From assembly GCF_001021165.1 (NCBI RefSeq), contig NZ_AZAY01000016.1, positions 1 through 64,000 on the forward strand: DNA of 64,000 nucleotides, in the 5' to 3' direction. Below the pieces are notes generated by a model. The model was given only the letters and a program-made list of their open reading frames with translations, did not search any database and was not told where the DNA came from. The stretch's first letter is position 1. Every line of letters begins with the position of its first letter. The position numbers were made by a program, and so were the translations under genes. This DNA is from Marinitoga sp. 1197 (GTDB taxonomy: Bacteria > Thermotogota > Thermotogae > Petrotogales > Petrotogaceae). This document shows, in pieces, positions 29,707 to 37,213 of this stretch.

Positions 29707-29940
29707 TCATTTCTTTATAGGTATTTTTATTTCAAATATTGTCCCTTTACCTTTTTTACTATAAACCTGTAAATCTCCATCCATTTTTTTTATTAAAAAA
29801 GAAACAACTGTCAATCCTATACCTGTTCCTGGTTTTTCTCCTCTAATAAATGGTTCGAAAATTTTATCCTTTATTTCCGGATTTATTCCAATACCTGTAT
29901 CAGCAATTTTTATAATCAAATAAGTTTCATTCTCAAACAT
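29707..29940 (-). pseudogene. Remnant of a histidine kinase (ATPase domain only)
   Basis: The 77-residue frame has the G1 box DTGIGI, F box FEPF and G2 box GTGIGLTVV of a HATPase_c domain, but no N box, phospho-acceptor helix or sensor domain. An in-frame stop lies three codons upstream of the first ATG and no ribosome site is visible. It is best read as the 3' end of a decayed sensor kinase between pulA and tRNA-Gln. Expression as a tiny free ATPase domain is unlikely. Confidence 0.75.
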
Positions 29941-30029
29941 TTTAGGTTATCGACAAAATAGTTCTAAAAAATATAAGTAAAAAAATAAATATTGTTGTTT
30001 CCAAAATACTATAAATTTAACTTAATTTA

Positions 30030-30038
30030 TGATATAAT
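30030..30038 (+). promoter_or_regulatory. Extended -10-like element, plus strand
   Basis: TGATATAAT reads toward the uridine-kinase-like gene, directly before a cluster of TTAAATGCTT repeats. A transcript from here would run antisense across tRNA-Gln before reaching the gene at 30325. A weaker closer promoter (TTGTTT-17-TATTAC near 30267) is also possible. Confidence 0.35.
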
Positions 30039-30091
30039 TTAAATGCTTTATTGATTAAATGCTTTTTATATGCACTTATTATAAGCATTTA
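30039..30091. repeat. Cluster of three TTAAATGCTT-type repeats
   Basis: TTAAATGCTTT occurs at 30039-30049 and 30055-30065, 16 bp apart. The inverted form AAGCATTTA occurs at 30083-30091, so the second and third copies can pair. The spacing and position just after a -10 element suggest a regulator site or a small stem-loop. No gene is present here. Confidence 0.5.
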
Positions 30092-30113
30092 GATTGTATA
30101 ATAGTCACTTTTT

Positions 30114-30141
30114 GATAAAAAAAACCGGCTTACGCCGGTTT
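30114..30141 (-). terminator. Intrinsic terminator of tRNA-Gln
   Basis: On the minus strand AAAACCGGC and GCCGGTTTT form a 9-bp stem right after the tRNA 3' end, followed by a run of eight T. Confidence 0.88.
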
Positions 30142-30216
30142 TGGCTGGGGCGGATGGATTCGAACCACCGAATAACGGAGCCAAAATCCGCCGCCTTACC
30201 ACTTGGCCACGCCCCA
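30142..30216 (-). tRNA. tRNA-Gln (anticodon UUG)
   Basis: The minus strand folds into a complete cloverleaf of 72 nt plus encoded CCA. Acceptor TGGGGCG pairs with CGCCCCA, with discriminator G73. The anticodon stem GCGGA/TCCGT encloses loop TTTTGGC with anticodon TTG, and the T-loop is GTTCGAATC. UUG reads CAA/CAG glutamine codons. A consensus promoter lies just upstream and a terminator just downstream, so it is a single-gene unit. Confidence 0.96.
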
Positions 30217-30228
30217 ATCACAGTATCT

Positions 30229-30256
30229 ATTATATCATATTTTTCATTTTTGTCAA
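30229..30256 (-). promoter_or_regulatory. Promoter of tRNA-Gln
   Basis: TTGACA (30251-30256) and TATAAT (30229-30234) are separated by 16 bp. The -10 is also extended (TGATATAAT). Transcription would start about 7 nt before the mature tRNA 5' end. Confidence 0.85.
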
Positions 30257-30324
30257 TACCTCTTTGTTTCTGTAAGAAAATAAGATTATTACAAAAAAAT
30301 AAAGTCACGAAAGGAGGAATAGTG

Positions 30325-31980
30325 TTGAGGTTTGAATTGAAAATAAATGATAAAATTTTTTATGCAAAAAAAGGTCAAAGATACATTGATATTATCGAAA
30401 ATATCCAGAAGAATCACCCATTCCCTATTTTGGCTGTTAAACACAATAACAATATAAAGGAGTTAAATAAAGAGGTGGAATATTCTGGAAATATTGATTT
30501 ACTTGATACATCCACACTTGACGGTTTTAGAATTTATCAAAGAGGTGTTTTATTTCTTCTATATATGGCTTTAAAAGATTTATATCCAGAAGATAAGCTT
30601 TACGTTCATCACGCCATTGGAAGTGGATTATATTGTGAATTGAGAAACGGGAAACCTTCACAAAAAAAACTTGAAAATTTAAAGAAAAAAATGTTAGAAT
30701 ATGTTGAAAAAGATTTATCTTTTGAAAAAACTACCATCAGCAAATTTAGAGCTATGAAAATTTTTAACAATGTTGATTTAAAAGATAAAGCTTCTTTATT
30801 TAAATACCGAAAAAAAGATAAGGTAAATATATATATATGCGATAAATATTTTAATTATTTTTATGGTTATATGCCTCCTTCAACTAAATATACTGATAAG
30901 TTTGATTTGATAAGTATAGAAGATGGTTTTGTAATAATACATCCAACACCAGATAGCCCTGATAAACTCCCAAAATATAAGCACTATGCAAAATTGTCTT
31001 TTGCTTTCAATGAATATAAAGAATGGCTTAAAATTTTAGACGTTAGCACGGTTGGTGAATTAAACGAGTTAATTACAAAAGGTCCAAACGAAGTTATTGA
31101 ATTAATAAGGGTTTCAGAAGCTTTACATGAAAAGAAATATGCTCAAATTGCTGATGAAATTATAAAGAGAAAAAATATAAAAATTATTTTGATAGCAGGT
31201 CCATCGTCTTCCGGAAAAACTACATCAGCTAAAAGGCTTGCATTGCAACTAAAGGTTAACGGTTTAAAACCAATCCCTATCTCTTTAGATGATTATTTTG
31301 TCGATAGAGAAAAAACTCCTAAAGATGAAAATGGAAATTATGATTTTGAATCAATTTATGCATTAAATTTGGAACTTTTTAATATTCACTTGCAAAAACT
31401 TTTAAAGGGCGAAGAAATAGAACTTCCTAAGTTTGACTTTGTCCACGGAAAAAGTTTAAAAAGTGGAAAAAGAATAAAAATAGATGATAATCAAATTTTA
31501 ATTATAGAAGGAATACATGGGTTAAACGAAACATTAACAGAAAGTATTCCAAAAGAGTTTAAATATAAAATTTATGTTAGTGCTTTAACTCAGATGAATT
31601 TAGATTCTATGAATAGAATTACTACCACAGATACAAGATTAATAAGAAGAATTGTTAGAGATTTTAAATTCCGTGGTCATTCAGCCCTTGCAACTTTAAA
31701 AATGTGGCCTAGTGTACGTCGAGGAGAAGACAGAAATATATTTCCATATCAGGAGGAAGCTGATGTTATGTTCAATTCTAATTTAATATATGAACTTTCT
31801 GTTTTAAAAATATTTGCTGAACCATTATTGCTTTCAGTAGATAACTCTAACAAGGAGTATTCAGAAGCTAAAAGACTTTTGAAATTTTTAGATTATTTCC
31901 TACCAATTACAGAATTGGAAGAGATTCCAAAAAAATCAATTATAAGAGAATTTATAGGAAGAAGCACTTTTAAATATTAA
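30325..31980 (+). CDS. Uridine kinase-like protein with TGS and ThrRS-type domains
   Basis: The protein has about 551 residues. The N-terminus (RFELKINDKIFYAKKGQRYI) resembles a TGS domain. A ThrRS second-additional-domain-like region follows, with YVHHAIGSGLYCEL near residue 95. The C-terminal half is a phosphoribulokinase/uridine kinase fold with P-loop GPSSSGKTT near residue 292 and DDYFVDREKTPKDENG. This composite family is common in Thermotogales and clostridia; its true substrate is unsettled. The start is TTG at 30325, 7 nt after AAGGAGG (30311-30317); GTG at 30322 is the alternative. The frame upstream runs through the tRNA and is not coding. Confidence 0.88.
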   Translation: MRFELKINDKIFYAKKGQRYIDIIENIQKNHPFPILAVKHNNNIKELNKEVEYSGNIDLLDTSTLDGFRIYQRGVLFLLYMALKDLYPEDKLYVHHAIGSGLYCELRNGKPSQKKLENLKKKMLEYVEKDLSFEKTTISKFRAMKIFNNVDLKDKASLFKYRKKDKVNIYICDKYFNYFYGYMPPSTKYTDKFDLISIEDGFVIIHPTPDSPDKLPKYKHYAKLSFAFNEYKEWLKILDVSTVGELNELITKGPNEVIELIRVSEALHEKKYAQIADEIIKRKNIKIILIAGPSSSGKTTSAKRLALQLKVNGLKPIPISLDDYFVDREKTPKDENGNYDFESIYALNLELFNIHLQKLLKGEEIELPKFDFVHGKSLKSGKRIKIDDNQILIIEGIHGLNETLTESIPKEFKYKIYVSALTQMNLDSMNRITTTDTRLIRRIVRDFKFRGHSALATLKMWPSVRRGEDRNIFPYQEEADVMFNSNLIYELSVLKIFAEPLLLSVDNSNKEYSEAKRLLKFLDYFLPITELEEIPKKSIIREFIGRSTFKY

Positions 31981-31998
31981 CTTTATAAATATTAATTA

Positions 31999-32204
31999 GA
32001 TTGTCTAAAAAGTCTAAAAAGTCTAAAATGAAATGAAGGCTCGAAGATTGCCCTTAAAATTATGAATGGAAGCCGTCAAAAAAACAGGACGTTTTTTTGA
32101 GTGAAGCTTTTTTATGAATGAAAAATCGATGCGACGACTGAGAATGAATAATTTTAAGGATAAGTAATCGAGCTGCCTGAGTGAGTTTTACTTTTTAGAC
32201 ACTC
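31999..32204. repeat. Palindromic dispersed repeat, copy 2 (~206 bp)
   Basis: It is homologous to 1980-2176 over its whole length. The terminal repeats (GATTGTCTAAAAAGT and ACTTTTTAGACACTC) match at 14 of 15 positions. It differs from copy 1 by a 9-bp tandem duplication of TAAAAAGTC near the left end and scattered substitutions. ATATTAATT occurs on both flanks and may be a target duplication, though AT-rich sequence makes this weak. It lies between the uridine-kinase-like gene and the S41 protease gene. Confidence 0.85.
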
Positions 32205-32242
32205 TTATATTAATTTAATATGTTATGAAAGGAGAGATTTTT

Positions 32243-33490
32243 TTGAATAGAAGATTTAAAAGTATCGTAGTGGTTTTACTCATTATATTGTCCTTTGTCT
32301 TATTATGGGCAAATACAAATCAACAAAAAGATATTGAAAAATTATATTTAGAAAAATTCCAGAATCCAATTTATACTTTGCTTTATTATATTAACAATAT
32401 TTATTATGAAAAAGATAAAGTTGATTATGATAAGGTGTTAGATTCTACGTTAAAAGGTTTAGTAGATGGATTAAATGATCCATTTGCATGGTATTTAGAT
32501 TCACAACAGGTTACGGAAAGTAAAATAGAAGAATCTGGCGAATACGGTGGTCTCGGTATTCTGGTTAGTTATGATTCTAAACTTGAGGCCATAAGGATTG
32601 TAAGTCCAATGATTGGCACTCCAGCTTACGAAGCTGGATTACAGGCAGATGATTTAATTATAAGTGTTGATGGTTCTCCTGTTTCCGAAATTGGATACAT
32701 TGGAGCTGTAAATAAAATGAGAGGAGCTCCTGGAACAACTGTGCAAATAGAAGTTTTTAGAGAAGGATGGGAAGAAGCTAAGAAAATTACTTTAGTTAGA
32801 GCAAAAATAGAAACTGTTACAGCTAAATATAAGGTATTTGAAGACAATAATTTTAAAATAGGTTATATAAAACTTACAAATTTTGCTGAAAAAAGCGCTT
32901 CTGAAATGCAAAAAGCTTTAAAAGCAATAAAAAGAGAAAATGTGGATGGAATTATTCTTGATTTAAGAAATAACCCTGGTGGTTTTTTAAACGTTGCTAT
33001 AGATATTGCAAGTATGTTTATTAAAGATAAAACTATAGTTACTGTAAGATATTTCGATGGTTCTGAAGAGGTTGTAAAACCAAAAACTTATGAACATTTT
33101 GATTTTCTTGATAAATTACCCATTGTTTTATTGGTAAATAAATCTTCCGCTTCTGCTTCAGAAATTTTAACTGGTGCATTAAAAGATAATAAGATAGCCA
33201 CCATTGTTGGAAAAACAACCTATGGCAAAGCTGCTGTTCAAAGGCCTATACCTCTAGAGAATGGTGGTGAAGTATGGTTGCCAATTGGACATTATTTTAC
33301 TCCTAATGGCAATGATATACATCTAAAAGGTATAAAGCCAGATATTGAAGTGGATAATCCAAAAAAAGAAATCAAAAATGTTGAACAATTAGAAGCTAAA
33401 AACACCACAACATTTGAAGCTGTTATTGATTTAAATAATGATTTACAGTTATTAAAAGCCATTGAAATTTTGAAGGCGGGAGGAAAATAA
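32243..33490 (+). CDS. S41 family C-terminal processing protease
   Basis: About 415 residues, starting at TTG 32243, 6 nt after AAAGGAGAG. The in-frame ATG at 32225 overlaps the ribosome site and is rejected. A membrane-anchor/signal segment (SIVVVLLIILSFVLLWA) is followed by a PDZ domain (GGLGILVSYDS ... AGLQADDLIISVDG). The protease core has Ser in LLVNKSSASASEIL and Lys in GKTTYGKAAVQ, the catalytic pair of CtpA-type enzymes. It should act outside the membrane on envelope proteins. It leads a four-gene unit ending in an RND-type transporter. Confidence 0.93.
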   Translation: MNRRFKSIVVVLLIILSFVLLWANTNQQKDIEKLYLEKFQNPIYTLLYYINNIYYEKDKVDYDKVLDSTLKGLVDGLNDPFAWYLDSQQVTESKIEESGEYGGLGILVSYDSKLEAIRIVSPMIGTPAYEAGLQADDLIISVDGSPVSEIGYIGAVNKMRGAPGTTVQIEVFREGWEEAKKITLVRAKIETVTAKYKVFEDNNFKIGYIKLTNFAEKSASEMQKALKAIKRENVDGIILDLRNNPGGFLNVAIDIASMFIKDKTIVTVRYFDGSEEVVKPKTYEHFDFLDKLPIVLLVNKSSASASEILTGALKDNKIATIVGKTTYGKAAVQRPIPLENGGEVWLPIGHYFTPNGNDIHLKGIKPDIEVDNPKKEIKNVEQLEAKNTTTFEAVIDLNNDLQLLKAIEILKAGGK

Positions 33491-34186
33491 ATGAGAATAT
33501 ATGGGATGGTAATAGTTTTTTCTATTACCATTCTTTTATTAAGCATTATAACGTATTTTTTATTTGGAATGAGTGAAACTAAAATTGTTATAAGAGAAGC
33601 TATTCCAACTTTTTCAGCAAATAATTATCACAACGAAATAAAAGATAATATCATTTCTATGATTAAAGATTCAAAAAATCTTTCAAAGATTTTCTTCATT
33701 ATTAAAGATTTAGGTGTCTTTATAGGAAAAATTCATATTAACTATTCCAATAATCATCTTTTTATAGCTGTGGTTAATAACGAAATATATGATGAATTAA
33801 AAACTACTTTAAAATCCTTTGATTCTTCTTTAATAGAATATAAGGAAAATTTAAGTTTTTATGGACTTCGATTAAATAAGAAAATTTCATATTCAAAAAA
33901 TTTCACTTTAATTAATTACCCAACTATAGCAATATTGGATTTATCAAAATTATCTTTAAAAGAATTGAGTTTTTTAAAGTTAAAATATTTTGTAATGGAT
34001 GAAAATACATATAAACCATATTCTTTTAAAACAGAAATATTAGAAAATTTAAAAAAAGAAAATGGTATTATTTTAGATATTAACATTCTAAATAATCCTG
34101 GTGTAAAACCTTTACTGGATGTATTTGTTGAATTGGGAATAAATGTCATTTATGATATGAAAGTCTATACTGGAGGAATTCACTGA
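33491..34186 (+). CDS. Unknown membrane-anchored protein
   Basis: The 231-residue protein has an N-terminal membrane helix (MVIVFSITILLLSIITYFLF) and an extracytoplasmic alpha/beta-looking domain. I recognise no catalytic motif. In many bacteria an S41 protease gene is followed by a divergent polysaccharide deacetylase (YibQ type). The late stretch NNPGVKPLLDVFVELGINVI is faintly reminiscent of that fold, but the metal-binding motif is missing. The ATG directly follows the protease stop codon, and its own stop overlaps the next ATG, so it is translationally coupled on both sides. Confidence 0.6.
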   Translation: MRIYGMVIVFSITILLLSIITYFLFGMSETKIVIREAIPTFSANNYHNEIKDNIISMIKDSKNLSKIFFIIKDLGVFIGKIHINYSNNHLFIAVVNNEIYDELKTTLKSFDSSLIEYKENLSFYGLRLNKKISYSKNFTLINYPTIAILDLSKLSLKELSFLKLKYFVMDENTYKPYSFKTEILENLKKENGIILDINILNNPGVKPLLDVFVELGINVIYDMKVYTGGIH

Positions 34187-34611
34187 TGTTTAATAATATT
34201 TTTAAAATCATTTTTTCTCCTCATAAAATTAAAACTGTACATTATGATACTATTTTTGTTGGTATTATTATTCTATTTTATTTTTGGTTTTCTCCAATGT
34301 TTAGATATGTTTCCTTATATACTTTTTTCGTAAAAAGTATTTTTCTAATCTTTTTTATATTTATCAATAATGTTTTAAGAGCTTTTTTTTATCCTATAAC
34401 GGATTTCAGAGTAATTTTTCCATATTATATGCTTTCACTTTCACCATTTTTATTACTGGGTTTTTTTTCTTTTTTTAATTATTATTTTTTAATACCATTT
34501 TTATGGATAGAATTATTAAAAGGATATAAAGATTTTAAAAACAAAAATTATATTTCTTTATTCTTTGGCACTATAATAGATACTTTTATTTACATTATAC
34601 TATGGAGATGA
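34186..34611 (+). CDS. Unknown integral membrane protein
   Basis: The 141-residue, very phenylalanine- and isoleucine-rich protein has about four membrane helices. It shows no recognised family motif. A four-helix small membrane protein before a transporter could be an accessory subunit similar in size to Yip1 or MreD-like proteins; this is only a size comparison. It overlaps the preceding gene by one base and lies 4 bp before the transporter gene. Confidence 0.6.
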   Translation: MFNNIFKIIFSPHKIKTVHYDTIFVGIIILFYFWFSPMFRYVSLYTFFVKSIFLIFFIFINNVLRAFFYPITDFRVIFPYYMLSLSPFLLLGFFSFFNYYFLIPFLWIELLKGYKDFKNKNYISLFFGTIIDTFIYIILWR

Positions 34612-34615
34612 AATA

Positions 34616-36976
34616 ATGAAAAAAAGATACTTATTAATTTCAGAATTTTTAACGAAAAATTATAAATGGATTTTATTAATATTCTTTATGTTATCAATTG
34701 GTTTTATTTATAATTTAAAAAACTTAAAAATAAATTCTGATCTTTTAGAATTGCTTCCTAAAGATGATCCCATAGTTATTTCATATAGAAATGAGGTAAA
34801 ATATCAATCTGAATCCGAAGTAATGATTGTTGCATTTTATATAAATAAAAATATAGATTATAAAAAATTAGCTTTAGACTTTTATGATAAAATGAAAAAA
34901 ATACCTGAATTTAAAGATTTAGCTAAAACTGATGTATCTTTATTACTATCTTATGGTTTTCTAAATGTTTCAAATTCAAAATTGATTGATGATTTGATGA
35001 AAAATATTAAAGATACTTTTCATGCTTTTTCGGATATAAATCCTTATGATTTTAAATCTTTTGAATATATAAACAATACTATACATTTGTTAAATAAATT
35101 GGATAAAAATTTTGAAAAATCAAGAGAATCTGATCCAATGCTTGGATATTATACTTTATCTCCTGATAAAAATATAATGGTTATGGGAGTAACATTTAAA
35201 GAACCAACTTCAAACTTGCAATTTGTAAATAAAATAATACCTAAAGTAAAAAAAATTCTTTCTGATATAAATAAAATTTATTCTATAAAAACCGGATTAA
35301 CTGGATCTTATATATATACTTATGAAGCAAATAAAACCGTATCTTTTGATTTTTCAATTACTACTTATTTATCTATTATTTTGATTATTATAATTTTTTA
35401 TATAACTTTTGGTAGTTTAATCACTACAATACTCGTTTTTATTACTTTAGTAATTTCTGTTGGTATAACTTTAGGCTTATCAACACTTATTTTTAAAGAA
35501 CTTAATATCTTGACTTCATTTGTCGCAGCTATAACTCTTGGGTTGGGGATAGATTATGGTATCCATATAACAAGTCGTTTAATTACAGAATTCAAAGAGA
35601 GAAAGAATTACATTGAAGCACTTGCTATTACATATGAAACTGTGTTAATACCTGTAATTTTTGGAGTACTTACTACAATTTTTGTTTTTTTGTCGTTAAT
35701 TTTTATGAAATTACCAGCTTTTACAGAAATGGCTTTAATTAGCAGTATTGGACTATTCATATTTTCTCTGGTAATGGTATTTATTACACCTATTACGTTT
35801 TACCCTTTTAGAAATATTATTCTTAAAACATATAAAGAAAATAAAATCAATATATGGTTTCAAAGACTCGGAATCTGGATACCAAAAAAAAGTCGTTTGA
35901 TTTTACCCATTATAACTGTATTTATTCTATTCTTTTCAGTTTTTGGAATAATTAATTTTGCCAATTTTTCTTATACTCCTCCTGGATTAGCCCCAACAAA
36001 TTCAGAAAGTACAATGGTTTTTAAGGATATAGCCCGTCATTTTGGAACATCCTTATTTAATGAAATGAAATTTATTATTGGAATTGATGAGGATTCAAAA
36101 GAAATAATTGATAAATTAAAAAAATCTCCATATATTTCTAAAGTTGAAAGTTATCTGGATATATTAAAAAAACAACTCGGTGATTTTGAAAAATTAAAAA
36201 TTAAAACCAGAGAAATTTCTGAATTAGTCAATGATCCTTTTTCTGTAGCTGTATTAAAAAAATATAATATATACTCTGAAACATTAAAAATCATTGATTT
36301 AGCTTCAAAATCAAAAAATGAAAAAGATTTTATTTTAGGAATAACTGAGTTAATACCAGAAAATTTAAGAAAAAATATTCTTATCAATGAAAATGGGAAA
36401 GATTATTTTATTATATATATAACCCCTTCTGTTGATTTAAACAAAAATAACGGAATGAAATATTTCTTTGACTCATTAAATAAAAAGTATTTAAATAGAT
36501 TTTTAGGAAATCAAAAAGCTATATATAAATTGATGTATATAATAGAAAGTAGATTTTATTATGTCATTTTATTTTCAATTTTTACAATAGGAATTCTAAC
36601 ATATTTTTCAAGAAAATCTTTTAAAGAAACACTTGTTGCTATTTTTGGTCTGCTTTTTGCTAACCTGACTACCTTTGGAATTATTTACTTTTTTGATATT
36701 AACGCAACATTCTTAACTATAATTTCATTACCTTTAATATTTGGAATAGGTGTCGATGGCTATATACATATTTTTCATGCAATCGATGAAGATAAGGTTC
36801 ATTACTGGCATACATTAAAAGCTACTACATTATCATTTTTAACAACTATTTCATCTTTTATTACCTTTCAGCTTTCAAGAGGAGAATTGCTTAAACAATT
36901 CAGTTTAACTATGGTTTTAGGCATTTTTATTGTATGGATTTTAACTGTTTTATTAATACCTGCATTAAAAAAATGA
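34616..36976 (+). CDS. RND/MMPL family transporter
   Basis: The 786-residue protein has the duplicated RND layout. One helix is followed by a large extracytoplasmic loop (about 40-235) and a six-helix block with GLGIDYGIHITSRLITEF. A second loop follows (about 440-640) and another helix block with GIGVDGYIHIFHAIDED. The GxGxDYGIH-type motifs mark the SSD/MMPL group that exports lipids, hopanoids or hydrophobic compounds. The cargo is unknown. As the last gene of the S41 protease operon it is probably part of an envelope process. Confidence 0.87.
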   Translation: MKKRYLLISEFLTKNYKWILLIFFMLSIGFIYNLKNLKINSDLLELLPKDDPIVISYRNEVKYQSESEVMIVAFYINKNIDYKKLALDFYDKMKKIPEFKDLAKTDVSLLLSYGFLNVSNSKLIDDLMKNIKDTFHAFSDINPYDFKSFEYINNTIHLLNKLDKNFEKSRESDPMLGYYTLSPDKNIMVMGVTFKEPTSNLQFVNKIIPKVKKILSDINKIYSIKTGLTGSYIYTYEANKTVSFDFSITTYLSIILIIIIFYITFGSLITTILVFITLVISVGITLGLSTLIFKELNILTSFVAAITLGLGIDYGIHITSRLITEFKERKNYIEALAITYETVLIPVIFGVLTTIFVFLSLIFMKLPAFTEMALISSIGLFIFSLVMVFITPITFYPFRNIILKTYKENKINIWFQRLGIWIPKKSRLILPIITVFILFFSVFGIINFANFSYTPPGLAPTNSESTMVFKDIARHFGTSLFNEMKFIIGIDEDSKEIIDKLKKSPYISKVESYLDILKKQLGDFEKLKIKTREISELVNDPFSVAVLKKYNIYSETLKIIDLASKSKNEKDFILGITELIPENLRKNILINENGKDYFIIYITPSVDLNKNNGMKYFFDSLNKKYLNRFLGNQKAIYKLMYIIESRFYYVILFSIFTIGILTYFSRKSFKETLVAIFGLLFANLTTFGIIYFFDINATFLTIISLPLIFGIGVDGYIHIFHAIDEDKVHYWHTLKATTLSFLTTISSFITFQLSRGELLKQFSLTMVLGIFIVWILTVLLIPALKK

Positions 36977-37033
36977 AATTTACATTACTCGGCTTTTTGT
37001 TACGTTTGAAAATTCACAATTAATATTTAAGTA

Positions 37034-37062
37034 TTGAAAAGTAACATTTATTTTTGTATACT
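37034..37062 (+). promoter_or_regulatory. Promoter of the candidate small RNA
   Basis: TTGAAA (37034-37039) and TATACT (37057-37062) are spaced by exactly 17 bp. This is one of the best plus-strand sigma-A promoters in the window, and no start codon with a ribosome site follows before the terminator at 37121. Confidence 0.7.
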
Positions 37063-37068
37063 ATTGGT

Positions 37069-37146
37069 GTAAAAAGAAAATCCCCCTATCCCCCCCTGAA
37101 ATAGATGGATAGACATTTAGCGGATCCACTGGATCCGTTTTTTTTA
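37069..37146 (+). ncRNA. Candidate small RNA, C-rich
   Basis: A transcript from the promoter at 37034-37062 would start near 37069 and stop at the terminator at 37121-37146, giving about 78 nt. It contains ATCCCCCTATC followed by seven consecutive C (37090-37096). CTATCC and GGATAG can pair and place the C-run in a loop. Long C-runs are rare in this AT-rich genome. Exposed C-rich loops are typical of trans-acting bacterial small RNAs that pair with G-rich ribosome sites. No open reading frame fits. The neighbouring gene at 37214 has its own -10 element after the terminator, which argues against a simple leader attenuator. Confidence 0.6.
37121..37146 (+). terminator. Intrinsic terminator after the C-rich RNA
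   Basis: CGGATCC and GGATCCG form a 7-bp GC-rich stem with a 3-nt loop (ACT), followed by eight or more T. It is oriented for plus-strand transcription and lies 145 nt after the MMPL stop codon. Confidence 0.85.
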
Positions 37147-37161
37147 TATTATAATTCATTA

Positions 37162-37170
37162 TGATATAAT
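37162..37170 (+). promoter_or_regulatory. Extended -10 promoter for the pseudokinase gene
   Basis: TGATATAAT lies downstream of the terminator and 44 bp before the start codon at 37214, so the gene can be transcribed independently of the C-rich RNA. The ribosome site is GGAG at 37203-37206. Confidence 0.55.
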
Positions 37171-37213
37171 ATAATAAAGGTTTTAATAAAAGTTTTTATG
37201 CTGGAGTGATTTA

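Noticed and set aside
30094-30324. Upstream extension of the uridine-kinase-like frame
   Set aside because: The extension runs antisense through tRNA-Gln and its terminator. The ribosome site AAGGAGG at 30311-30317 points to the TTG/GTG start at 30325/30322.
32225-32242. ATG 32225 as start of the S41 protease
   Set aside because: This ATG overlaps the AAAGGAGAG ribosome site itself. TTG 32243 has correct spacing and begins the signal segment.
33491-34186. Divergent polysaccharide deacetylase (YibQ) assignment
   Set aside because: Position after an S41 protease is suggestive, but the conserved Asp/His metal motif is not present. Left as unknown.
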